Origin: Clostridia bacterium
Lineage (GTDB): Bacteria; Bacillota_A; Clostridia; Peptostreptococcales; JAAYPU01
Direction: 5' to 3'
DNA: 6,742 bases
Assembly (NCBI GenBank): GCA_022360735.1
Contig: JAKSCF010000106.1
Span: 1-6,742 of the forward strand
The position numbers were made by a program, and so were the translations under genes. The notes beneath the pieces were generated by a model. The model made no database searches, was not told the origin of the DNA, and saw nothing but the letters and a program-made list of their open reading frames with translations. The first letter of the stretch is position 1; every line of letters begins with the position of its first letter. Positions 1 to 6,578 of the stretch are shown here, one piece after another.

Positions 1-43
1 AACAACTACCCAACTACCCCCTATCCAACTATCTTCTCCCCAA
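1..43. repeat. Degenerate TAGTTGG-type short repeats downstream of clpB
   Basis: Read on the minus strand, the bases after the clpB stop are an imperfect tandem series of TAGTTGG-like units (ATAGTTGGGG, ATAGTTGGAT, GTAGTTGGGT, GTAGTTG) with several G runs. The same flavour continues back into the last clpB codons (GTGGTTAGTGGATAG). No hairpin-plus-T-tract terminator is visible here, so transcription of clpB probably continues past the window edge. Function is unknown; it could be a minisatellite-like spacer. Confidence 0.6.
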
Positions 44-2629
44 CTATCCACTAACCACTAAAGCGCCATCAATTTCATCCACAACAATATGGCTGTTTTC
101 GGTGATGCTTCCTTTAATGATGCTTGTAGCCAGCATGGTTTCTAAATGTTTTTGCAGGTAGCGTTTTACGGGTCTTGCACCATAAATAGGAGAGTAAGAT
201 TGCTTTGCAATGAATCTTTTTGCTGTATCCGTTAATTCCAATGTAATGTTTTTTTCAAGTAATCGTTTTTCAATATATTTCATAGAAATATCGATGATTT
301 TTATGATTTGTTCTTCAGTAAGTGGTGAGAACATGACAATTTCGTCTATTCGGTTAAGAAACTCCGGTCTAAAATGCCGGCGCATTTCATTTTCCACTTT
401 TTCTTTGATTTCTGTAGAAATATGGCCATCTTCATTAAAGTTATCCAGCAGATAACGGCTTCCAATGTTAGAGGTCATGATGATAATGGTGTTTTTAAAA
501 TCTACAGTTCTGCCTTGATTATCGGTTAATCTGCCGTCATCTAAAAGCTGCAACAGAATATTAAATACATCTGGATGAGCTTTTTCGATTTCATCAAATA
601 AAATCACACTATAGGGCTTTCTTCGAACTGCCTCGGTAAGCTGACCGCCTTCATCGTATCCTACGTATCCCGGAGGCGCACCTACCAATCTGGATACGGA
701 ATGTTTCTCCATGTATTCCGACATATCGATACGAATCATATTTCTTTCACTATCAAACAGAGATTCTGATAGCGATTTAGCCAGCTCTGTTTTTCCCACA
801 CCTGTAGGTCCTAAAAAGATGAAAGAACCTATGGGCTTACTTAAGTCTTTTAAACCGGCTCTGGCGCGTAATACAGCCTCAGATACGGCTGTTACAGCTT
901 CTTCCTGCCCTATAACTCTTTGATGCAGTGTCTCATCCAATCGCAATAGTTTTTCTTTTTCGCTTTCGATTAATTTGGAGACCGGTATTCCGGTCCATTT
1001 TGAGATAACCTGTGCGATGACATCTTGAGTGACAACTTCTTTCAGTAATTGATTATTTTGCTTTTCGTCTTTTTCTTTTTCCTGCTCCAATTGCTTTTCT
1101 AGTTCAGGGAGCTTTCCGTATTTAAGTTGCGCAAGTTTTTCCAGATCATATTGTCTTTCAGCTTCTTCTATGTCATGCTTGATATTTTCAATTTGCTGTT
1201 TTATATTTTTAGTGATTTGAATGGCATTTTTTTCACTTTCCCATTGAGCTGTCATAGCCGTTTCTTTTTCTTTTAATTGATGAATCTCTTTTTTTAGATT
1301 CTGCATGCGTTTCTTGGATGAGGCATCATCTTCTTTGCTCAGTGCTTGCTTTTCAATTTCCAGCTGCATGATCTTTCTGCTGATTTCATCCAATTCTACG
1401 GGCAGACTGTCGATCTCGGTTCTGATTAAAGAAGCGGCTTCATCCATGAGGTCAATGGCCTTGTCAGGTAAGAAGCGATCGCTGATATATCGATCCGATA
1501 ATACAGTACATGATATGAGCGCATTATCAGTGATACGTACGCCATGGTGAATTTCAAATCTTTCCTTAAGACCCCTTAAGATGGATATAGTATCTTCAAC
1601 GGTTGGTTGATGGATTAAAACCTTTTGGAATCTTCTCTCCAATGCGGCATCTTTTTCAATATATTTTCTATATTCATCTAAAGTTGTAGCACCGATACAA
1701 TGTAATTCACCTCTTGCCAGTTTAGGCTTTAGTAAATTACCTGCGTCCATAGAGCCTTCTGTTCGGCCGGCACCTACTATGTTGTGAATCTCATCAATAA
1801 ATAAGATGATTTGGCCTTCAGATTTTTCAATTTCATTGAGAACAGCTTTTAATCTTTCTTCAAATTCTCCTCTAAATTTGGCTCCGGCAATGAGGGCACC
1901 CATGTCCAAAGCAAATATGGTTTTATTCTTTAGGCCTTCGGGAACATCCCCATTTAGAATTCTCTGAGCAAGGCCCTCGGCAATAGCTGTTTTACCTACA
2001 CCCGGCTCACCAATGAGTACCGGATTGTTCTTGGTCCTTCTGGATAAGATTTGTATGGTATGTCTAATTTCAGAGTCTCTTCCGATAACCGGGTCTAACT
2101 TCCCTTTTCTAGCCAGCTGAACTAAGTCCCTGCCATATTTGTTAAGGGCGTCGTAATTATCTTCCGGATTTTGATTGGTAATCCGTTGACTGCCTCTGAC
2201 CTTGTTTAAAGCATCTAAGAATCTCTCTCTGTTGATATTAAAACGCTTAAAGACTTTTTCCGAGGGTGTATTTTTTTCACTTAATAAAGCGAGATAAAGG
2301 TGTTCAACACCCACAAATTCATCTTTAAATTTTTTTGCGTTGCTTTCAGCATCTATCATCAATTTATTAAAACGACGGGCAGCATACATAGAGGAATTTT
2401 CCCCATGAATTTTAGGCAGCTTGCTTATTTCTTTTTCTACATCACTAATCATAAGAGAAATGTTTTCATCCATAAATTGAATCAACTTTGGAATTAATCC
2501 TTCTTCTTGCATCAATAGGGCAAGATGTAAATGATCCCCGTCAATTTGCTGATTTTCATTTTTGATAGCAATTTCTTGAGCAGACGAAACTGCTATTTGA
2601 GCTCTCTCGGTAAATTTTTCAAAATTCAT
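44..2629 (-). CDS. clpB: ATP-dependent disaggregase ClpB (Hsp100)
   Basis: Hexameric cytosolic AAA+ chaperone that threads aggregated proteins through its pore and refolds them together with the DnaK system. At 861 residues it has the usual ClpB length. Domains in order: Clp N-domain about 1-145; first AAA+ module with Walker A GEPGVGKT (207-214), pore loop KFRGEFE (251-257), Walker B ILFIDE (275-280) and arginine-finger pair R332/R333; the long coiled-coil middle domain about 405-525, which separates ClpB from ClpC, ClpA and ClpE; second AAA+ module with Walker A GPTGVGKT (607-614), pore loop GYVGY (654-658), Walker B VILFDE (675-680), arginine finger R760 and sensor-2 GAR (817-819). No ClpP-binding loop is expected or seen. 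The aromatic residue of pore loop 1 is Phe252 rather than the more familiar Tyr, a conservative change. The start ATG has GAGGTG (2635-2640) upstream. The gene is second in an operon, 17 bases after the J-protein stop, and is inferred to share its CtsR-controlled promoter. It ends in TAG inside a short-repeat tract. Confidence 0.97.
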   Translation of the reverse strand: MNFEKFTERAQIAVSSAQEIAIKNENQQIDGDHLHLALLMQEEGLIPKLIQFMDENISLMISDVEKEISKLPKIHGENSSMYAARRFNKLMIDAESNAKKFKDEFVGVEHLYLALLSEKNTPSEKVFKRFNINRERFLDALNKVRGSQRITNQNPEDNYDALNKYGRDLVQLARKGKLDPVIGRDSEIRHTIQILSRRTKNNPVLIGEPGVGKTAIAEGLAQRILNGDVPEGLKNKTIFALDMGALIAGAKFRGEFEERLKAVLNEIEKSEGQIILFIDEIHNIVGAGRTEGSMDAGNLLKPKLARGELHCIGATTLDEYRKYIEKDAALERRFQKVLIHQPTVEDTISILRGLKERFEIHHGVRITDNALISCTVLSDRYISDRFLPDKAIDLMDEAASLIRTEIDSLPVELDEISRKIMQLEIEKQALSKEDDASSKKRMQNLKKEIHQLKEKETAMTAQWESEKNAIQITKNIKQQIENIKHDIEEAERQYDLEKLAQLKYGKLPELEKQLEQEKEKDEKQNNQLLKEVVTQDVIAQVISKWTGIPVSKLIESEKEKLLRLDETLHQRVIGQEEAVTAVSEAVLRARAGLKDLSKPIGSFIFLGPTGVGKTELAKSLSESLFDSERNMIRIDMSEYMEKHSVSRLVGAPPGYVGYDEGGQLTEAVRRKPYSVILFDEIEKAHPDVFNILLQLLDDGRLTDNQGRTVDFKNTIIIMTSNIGSRYLLDNFNEDGHISTEIKEKVENEMRRHFRPEFLNRIDEIVMFSPLTEEQIIKIIDISMKYIEKRLLEKNITLELTDTAKRFIAKQSYSPIYGARPVKRYLQKHLETMLATSIIKGSITENSHIVVDEIDGALVVSG

Positions 2630-2646
2630 ACTATCACCTCACTTGT

Positions 2647-3609
2647 CTAACTATACCTACCCAACTCTTTCAACTTCTTATACAATTCTTCTAATTCCGG
2701 TGAAAGAGAGGAGGGGTTTACAATCTTAATTTCTACAAATAAATCTCCGGTTTTACCATTCATATTTTTATAACCTTTACCAGCTACTTTTATTTTTTTG
2801 CCCGTTTGTATCTTTGGAGGAATATTTAACATAATTTTTCCATCTAAAGTATGGATCACTTTCTTACATCCAAAATACGCATCCCATGGATATATCTCAA
2901 TATGGGTATCCAAATTAAGTGCATTCAGCTTCAAATTTTTATCCGGAATAATATTAACTTTTAGATATAGATCTCCTTTTGCACCGGCAGGACCCGGGGC
3001 GCCTTGCCCTTTCAATTTAATTTTCTTCCCCGTTAAAATTCCAGATGGAATATTAACGGATAGGGACCTTTTCCCTGTACCTGTGTCTAATGTAATTTGT
3101 TTTTTAGCACCTTTATACGCTTCTTGCAGGGAAACTTGAATTTCTGCTTCTACATCTTGACCTTTTGGTTGTTCATAGGCCGTATTGTGTCCAAATCCGC
3201 CTTGACCTCCGAAAATATCTTGAAAATCATAAGCAGAGCCGCCGCCACCGCCAAAGAACATATTGAAGAAATCACTAAAGTCAGCATTGCTGGTGGTGTA
3301 AGTGTATGTACGCCCACCACCGCCAAAATTGCCAAATCCAAATTGGGAAGAAAATTGGGAAGGATCAAAATCCATGCCTTGATGGAAATTACCTGATTGT
3401 CCAAAGGTGTCATATTTTTTTCGTTTTTCTTCATCACCAAGAACTTCAAAGGCCTCATTAATTTCCTTAAATTTTTCTTCAGCGTTTTTGTTATCTTTGT
3501 TCATATCCGGATGATATTTTTTCGCAAGCTTACGATATGCTTTTTTTATTTCTTCTTGAGAAGCACTTTTCTCAACACCTAAAATATCATAATAATCTTT
3601 ATACTTCAT
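2647..3609 (-). CDS. Class B J-domain co-chaperone (DnaJ/CbpA-like, no zinc finger)
   Basis: Hsp40 co-chaperone that delivers substrates to DnaK and triggers its ATPase. The 320-residue protein has an N-terminal J-domain (about 4-68) with the essential HPD at 33-35, a Gly/Phe-rich linker (about 71-148) with stretches such as GGGGG, and two beta-barrel substrate-binding domains (about 149-229 and 230-298) followed by a charged C-terminal helix suited to dimerisation. The CXXCXGXG zinc repeats of true DnaJ are absent and only one Cys (C248) is present, so it is class B (CbpA-like). The linker holds DFFNMFFGG (113-121) and DIFGG (131-135), resembling the DIF motifs of J-protein linkers. I chose the ATG at 3609: the frame stays open to a GTG nine bases upstream, but that GTG forms part of the ribosome binding site AGAGGTG. 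It is the first gene of the operon with clpB, under a CtsR-type operator. Product class is certain; calling it cbpA or dnaJ would be arbitrary. Confidence 0.95.
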   Translation of the reverse strand: MKYKDYYDILGVEKSASQEEIKKAYRKLAKKYHPDMNKDNKNAEEKFKEINEAFEVLGDEEKRKKYDTFGQSGNFHQGMDFDPSQFSSQFGFGNFGGGGRTYTYTTSNADFSDFFNMFFGGGGGSAYDFQDIFGGQGGFGHNTAYEQPKGQDVEAEIQVSLQEAYKGAKKQITLDTGTGKRSLSVNIPSGILTGKKIKLKGQGAPGPAGAKGDLYLKVNIIPDKNLKLNALNLDTHIEIYPWDAYFGCKKVIHTLDGKIMLNIPPKIQTGKKIKVAGKGYKNMNGKTGDLFVEIKIVNPSSLSPELEELYKKLKELGRYS

Positions 3610-3615
3610 AGTTAA

Positions 3616-3622
3616 CACCTCT
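3616..3622 (-). promoter_or_regulatory. Ribosome binding site fixing the J-protein start
   Basis: Minus-strand AGAGGTG lies six bases before the ATG at 3609. It overlaps the in-frame GTG at 3616-3618, which therefore is unlikely to be the real start. Confidence 0.85.
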
Positions 3623-3631
3623 TTTCAAGAG

Positions 3632-3648
3632 TTTGACTTTCTTTGACC
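3632..3648 (-). promoter_or_regulatory. CtsR operator of the J-protein/clpB operon
   Basis: The minus strand reads GGTCAAAGAAAGTCAAA, a perfect match to the known CtsR direct heptad repeat (A/G)GTCAAA-NAN-(A/G)GTCAAA. It sits immediately downstream of the -10 box, covering the expected start of transcription, where a bound repressor would block initiation. CtsR is the Gram-positive repressor of clp genes that is released on heat or protein stress. The ctsR gene itself is not in this window. Confidence 0.9.
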
Positions 3649-3657
3649 TTTGTATTT

Positions 3658-3686
3658 ATTATAACTAAATTTTCCAAGGTAATCAA
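3658..3686 (-). promoter_or_regulatory. Vegetative (sigma-A type) promoter of the J-protein/clpB operon
   Basis: The minus strand has -35 TTGATT (3681-3686), a 17-base spacer and a consensus -10 TATAAT (3658-3663). Transcription should start near 3650, giving a leader of about 40 bases that contains the CtsR operator and the ribosome binding site. No CIRCE (HrcA) inverted repeat is seen nearby. Confidence 0.85.
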
Positions 3687-3798
3687 TATTTATTTTTATA
3701 AAAGGTAAAATAAGTTATAGGTTGGCTTTTGCTAATATTAAAATTACCATTATTTTATGCCTTTATGCTGTTTAACCAATAATAACTATAAATTTGCT

Positions 3799-3827
3799 TT
3801 GACAGATATTTATTGAAATAGTAAGAT
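3799..3827 (+). promoter_or_regulatory. Promoter of the VOC-family gene
   Basis: A consensus -35 TTGACA (3799-3804) is followed by a 17-base spacer and a weaker -10 TAAGAT (3822-3827). Transcription would begin near 3834, about 58 bases before the start codon, right at the inverted repeat 3833-3849. Confidence 0.65.
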
Positions 3828-3832
3828 TGTAA

Positions 3833-3849
3833 TGGAAAAACATTTTCCA
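3833..3849. promoter_or_regulatory. Inverted repeat at the VOC gene transcription start (possible operator)
   Basis: TGGAAAAACATTTTCCA has perfect 7-base arms around a 3-base centre and lies directly after the predicted -10 box. The position suits a repressor operator; it could also be a small hairpin at the 5' end of the mRNA. The protein that might bind it is unknown. Confidence 0.4.
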
Positions 3850-3891
3850 AGGAACTGAAAAACTCTTAGCCAATCAAAGAGGTGAGTCTAT

Positions 3892-4680
3892 ATGGATTAT
3901 AAGCTTTATAATTTTGGTTTATGTTGTAGAAACCTTGAAAAAAGTATTGATTTTTATGAGGGACTTGGCTGCAAGGTAGTCAAAAAGATTAATGAAGACG
4001 GCTATGCAGTGGCATTTTTATATGCAGGAGATCAAGTTATACTGGAGTTAAATGAAATACCACTAATGATTGAAGAAAAATATTTTACCAAAAGAAGAGG
4101 TAGTATTAATAGTGTTAGTCTTAAAGTAGATAATATTTATGATGCCTACAAAGATATAGAAAATAAAGGATTAAGAGTAGTTTGGGCGCCTAAAGAGAAT
4201 AAAGGTGTTTATCAATTTGGTTTATTGGATGAGGAATGTATGCTTATAAAAATATTTAACTTTGTTGATAACGATTTTTTTGCAATGGGAGACACGGACC
4301 TTCAAGATAAAAAAGAAATTGAGTTAAAAGCAGTCTGTTTACTCACAAACCAATATGTTGAAACACTCAATATATATAAAGATGCCTTTGGATTAAAAGA
4401 AATTGATTCGAATTTTCATTCGGGTCAAGCCAGGTATGCTTTTTATGGGAATGAAAGCTTCAATAATACAGGTATTTTAATTAAAGAAATTCCTGAGAAT
4501 TTGGAAGGCCATGTACATGATTTTCCGGATAGGGATATAGAATTTATAAAAAAATATGGTAATGGTTATGAGCATCTCACCTTCAAAGTATTCAATAAAG
4601 ATAAAAAAGGAGAGGAATGGGTAAAAGACCCGGATGGCAACCATATACGATTAATATATGAATCAGTGACAGGTATTTAA
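3892..4680 (+). CDS. Two-module VOC-superfamily (glyoxalase/dioxygenase fold) protein, function unknown
   Basis: The 262-residue protein consists of two VOC (beta-alpha-beta-beta-beta) units, about 1-125 and 143-260. Marks of the fold are LCCRNLEKSIDFYEGLGCKV (10-29) in the first unit and, in the second, the parallel stretch VETLNIYKDAFGLKE (156-170), EHLTFKV (227-233) and DPDGNHIRLIYE (246-257). The family includes glyoxalase I, extradiol dioxygenases, epimerases and drug-binding resistance proteins. The metal ligands normal in VOC enzymes are mostly missing: Asn7 and Asn73 stand where His is usual, Lys120 and Arg253 where Glu is usual, and only His228 looks canonical. A binding role, or a metal site built from other residues, is therefore possible, and I do not assign a reaction. 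No signal peptide or membrane segment is seen, so it should be cytosolic. The start ATG has GAGG (3879-3882) nine bases upstream. It is transcribed alone from its own promoter, divergent to the clpB operon, and ends at a terminator. The gene looks more A/T-rich than its neighbours. Confidence 0.85.
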   Translation: MDYKLYNFGLCCRNLEKSIDFYEGLGCKVVKKINEDGYAVAFLYAGDQVILELNEIPLMIEEKYFTKRRGSINSVSLKVDNIYDAYKDIENKGLRVVWAPKENKGVYQFGLLDEECMLIKIFNFVDNDFFAMGDTDLQDKKEIELKAVCLLTNQYVETLNIYKDAFGLKEIDSNFHSGQARYAFYGNESFNNTGILIKEIPENLEGHVHDFPDRDIEFIKKYGNGYEHLTFKVFNKDKKGEEWVKDPDGNHIRLIYESVTGI

Positions 4681-4714
4681 AAACCTTGAATATTCAAGAA
4701 TATTCAAGGTTTTT
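4679..4714. terminator. Bidirectional intrinsic terminator between converging genes
   Basis: AAACCTTGAATATT (4681-4694) pairs perfectly with AATATTCAAGGTTT (4699-4712) around the loop CAAG. A run of five T follows on the plus strand (4710-4714) and five A precede on the other side (4679-4683), so the structure works for both the VOC gene (plus) and the GntR gene (minus). The whole 40-base intergenic space is essentially this hairpin. Confidence 0.88.
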
Positions 4715-4720
4715 CGAATT

Positions 4721-5395
4721 TTAAGCATTAATTTTTTTCAGTGTATTAAATCCTAATTTTGTTCTTTGTTGTGAATTAGTCAAGTGTTCAATAAGAGCTT
4801 TTTCGGCTTCTTCAATGTCTTTAACATAAATGGCATCTAAAATGCGCTTATGTTCTTTTAACACTTCATCTAATCTGTCTTCTACCTGTAATGCAGCTTT
4901 TCTGGTTTTCATAATATAAAATTGATAAGATTTTAATACCTGTTCAAGAAAGCGGCTATGGGTAGATTGATAGATAATTTCATGAAAATTGCTGTTCATA
5001 TATTGCATTTTCACAGCATCTTTTTTCATTGTATAAAATTCCATCAAGTCATATGCTTCTTGAAGTTCTTTCAGCTCTTCATCCGACATTCTTTCAATAG
5101 CCCATTTAACAGCTTTTACCTCAATAGCTATTCTTAATTCATAAATATCATGAAGGTCCTGCTCTGAAATGCCGATTACAAAAGCACCCCTATTGGGTAC
5201 ATTTTCTATGAGGCCTTCTAATTCCAACTGCTTAAAAGCTTCTCTTACAGGCGTACGACTTACACCAAATTCGTTACAGATTCTATTTTCTGTAATTTTT
5301 TCTCCGGCAGAATATTTACCGTTCATAATATTTTCTCTTATATCCGTAAACAATGCAGTCGATAAAGAATTTGGATTCATAGGGTCTTTTGTCAT
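4721..5395 (-). CDS. GntR-family transcriptional regulator, FCD (FadR/VanR-like) subfamily
   Basis: Ligand-responsive DNA-binding protein of 224 residues, probably a dimer. The N-terminal winged helix-turn-helix spans about 10-75 and contains the family signature in AGEKITENRICNEFGVSRTPVREAF (30-54) followed by the wing GLIENVPNRGAFV (61-73). The all-helical FCD domain runs from about 80 to 206. Its usual metal-site residues are visible: N134 and H138 in NSNFH, H182 in KEHKRI and H204 in IEHL, so it probably binds a metal-chelated carboxylate. I chose the ATG at 5395, seven bases after AGAGG (5403-5407); the frame opens at a GTG (5413) that lies upstream of this site. It follows the isocitrate dehydrogenase-like gene by 21 bases on the same strand, so co-transcription is likely. 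The inferred role is control of this hydratase/dehydrogenase operon by a tricarboxylic or related acid. The effector cannot be read from the sequence. Confidence 0.93.
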   Translation of the reverse strand: MTKDPMNPNSLSTALFTDIRENIMNGKYSAGEKITENRICNEFGVSRTPVREAFKQLELEGLIENVPNRGAFVIGISEQDLHDIYELRIAIEVKAVKWAIERMSDEELKELQEAYDLMEFYTMKKDAVKMQYMNSNFHEIIYQSTHSRFLEQVLKSYQFYIMKTRKAALQVEDRLDEVLKEHKRILDAIYVKDIEEAEKALIEHLTNSQQRTKLGFNTLKKINA

Positions 5396-5402
5396 AATAG
5401 AA

Positions 5403-5407
5403 CCTCT
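5403..5407 (-). promoter_or_regulatory. Ribosome binding site fixing the GntR-regulator start
   Basis: Minus-strand AGAGG sits seven bases before the ATG at 5395. The upstream in-frame GTG at 5411-5413 has no comparable site: the bases before it are the end of the dehydrogenase gene. Confidence 0.8.
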
Positions 5408-5416
5408 TTTCACAAC

Positions 5417-6562
5417 CTATAGGTTTTCTATAGTTTCCATAATGTAATCTGCAAATTCTTGTGAAGTGGCGCCATCACTTCTACCTGTTAATGTCAATTT
5501 CTTTTCTGTGATGGTGCAAATTTCTAAAGCTTTATAGAGTTGCTCCGCTTTATCGGTAGATCCAATATGGCTAAGAAGCATTGCACCGGCACGAATAATG
5601 CTACATGGGTCAGCGTAAATATCTCTTCCCTCATCAACCATTCTAGGTGCAGAACCATGGATTGCTTCAAACATAGCATACTTCTTACCAATGTTTGCAC
5701 TTCCGGCAGTTCCTACACCACCTTGGAATTCAGCAGCTTCATCTGTTAATATGTCACCATAAAGGTTAGGGAGCACCATAACTTGGAATTGTGTTCTGCG
5801 CTTTTCATCAATAAGCTTGGCGGTCATAATATCAATGTACCAATCGTCCATCTCAATATCCGGATAATCTTTTGATACTTCTTTACATACGTCTAAGAAC
5901 TTTCCATCAGTTGTTTTAACAACGTTTGCTTTTGTAATGGCAGTCACTTTTGTTTTTCCGTTATTCTTAGCAAATTCAAAAGCAGCTCTAGCGATACGCC
6001 TGCTTCCGGGAGTTGTGATAACTTTAAAGTCAAATGCGATATCATCATTGATATTTAAACCGTTGCTGCCAAGCGCATACAAATCTTCAGTGTTTTCTCT
6101 GAAGAATGTCCAATCAATGCCCAGTTCAGGAACTTTTACCGGACGTACGTTTGCAAATAAATCTAATTCTTTACGTATTGCAACGTTTGCACTTTCTACA
6201 TTTGCCCATTGATCACCTTTTCTTGGTGTTGTAGTAGGGCCTTTTAATAGAACATGGCATTTTTTAATTTCTTCTAATACATCGTCTGGAATTGCCTTAT
6301 TAGCAGCGGCTCTGTTTTCTATTGTACAACCATTAATGGTTCTAAATTCAATTTTATCCTGATCAATTTGGTCTGCCAACAAGAATTCAAGAACACGTTG
6401 TGCTTGTTTAGTGATGGCAGGGCCTATGCCATCACCACCAATAATGCCAATAATCAATTTATCTAAAGATTGGTAGTCGATAAAATCTTTCTGTTCTTTC
6501 ATACGTTCAACCCGATCTATTTGGCCTTGAATCATTTCTTCAAATTTTTTTATATACTCCAT
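5417..6562 (-). CDS. Isocitrate/isopropylmalate dehydrogenase family protein, probably isocitrate dehydrogenase
   Basis: Oxidative decarboxylase of a 2-hydroxy-tricarboxylate, most likely isocitrate to 2-oxoglutarate with NAD(P). In the 381-residue protein the dehydrogenase core begins near residue 36 with IIGGDGIGPAI (40-50). Substrate residues include S124 and N126 in SANVAIR, R130, R140 in FANVRP and R155 in RENTEDLY; K211 is the catalytic Lys; D244, D270 and D274 (NLYGDILTD) are the metal ligands; HGSAP is at 302-306. The Ser-x-Asn pattern is that of isocitrate dehydrogenases rather than isopropylmalate enzymes. The cofactor is uncertain: R307/M308 differ from the Lys/Tyr of the NADP enzyme, and A317, at the Val351 position of the E. 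coli enzyme, suits NAD. Two oddities are a charged, helical N-terminal extension of about 35 residues and a substrate loop four residues longer than in E. coli Icd. The start is backed by GGAGGG (6568-6573). It lies 16 bases after a LeuD-like fragment and 21 bases before the GntR gene, all on one strand. Confidence 0.9.
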   Translation of the reverse strand: MEYIKKFEEMIQGQIDRVERMKEQKDFIDYQSLDKLIIGIIGGDGIGPAITKQAQRVLEFLLADQIDQDKIEFRTINGCTIENRAAANKAIPDDVLEEIKKCHVLLKGPTTTPRKGDQWANVESANVAIRKELDLFANVRPVKVPELGIDWTFFRENTEDLYALGSNGLNINDDIAFDFKVITTPGSRRIARAAFEFAKNNGKTKVTAITKANVVKTTDGKFLDVCKEVSKDYPDIEMDDWYIDIMTAKLIDEKRRTQFQVMVLPNLYGDILTDEAAEFQGGVGTAGSANIGKKYAMFEAIHGSAPRMVDEGRDIYADPCSIIRAGAMLLSHIGSTDKAEQLYKALEICTITEKKLTLTGRSDGATSQEFADYIMETIENL

Positions 6563-6578
6563 TTTATCCCTCCAAGAA

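Noticed and set aside
1..60. CRISPR array or telomere-like repeat at the left edge
   Set aside because: The units are short and degenerate with no regular spacers, so neither a CRISPR array nor a true telomeric repeat is supported.
210..2497. Several plus-strand open frames (210-455, 711-923, 1305-1550, 2300-2497) opposite clpB
   Set aside because: They lie wholly inside the strongly conserved clpB gene on the other strand, have no ribosome binding sites or recognisable domains, and are antisense shadows.
2798..3582. Open frames on both strands inside the J-protein gene (2798-3139, 3097-3396, 3150-3458 and 3397-3582)
   Set aside because: They overlap a clear J-domain gene with HPD and beta-barrel domains; their translations are low-complexity or resemble no family.
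3610..3618. GTG at 3618 as the J-protein start
   Set aside because: It overlaps the AGAGGTG ribosome binding site of the ATG at 3609, and the three extra residues are not part of the J-domain.
3610..3891. CIRCE (HrcA) operator or a riboswitch in the divergent intergenic region
   Set aside because: No TTAGCACTC-N9-GAGTGCTAA-like inverted repeat is present, and the leaders (about 40 and 58 bases) are too short for a known riboswitch class.
5396..5413. GTG at 5413 as the regulator start
   Set aside because: The AGAGG site lies downstream of it and is well placed for the ATG at 5395.
5169..6212. Plus-strand open frames 5169-5447, 5540-5749 and 5937-6212
   Set aside because: They are antisense to the GntR regulator and the dehydrogenase, without start signals or domain content.
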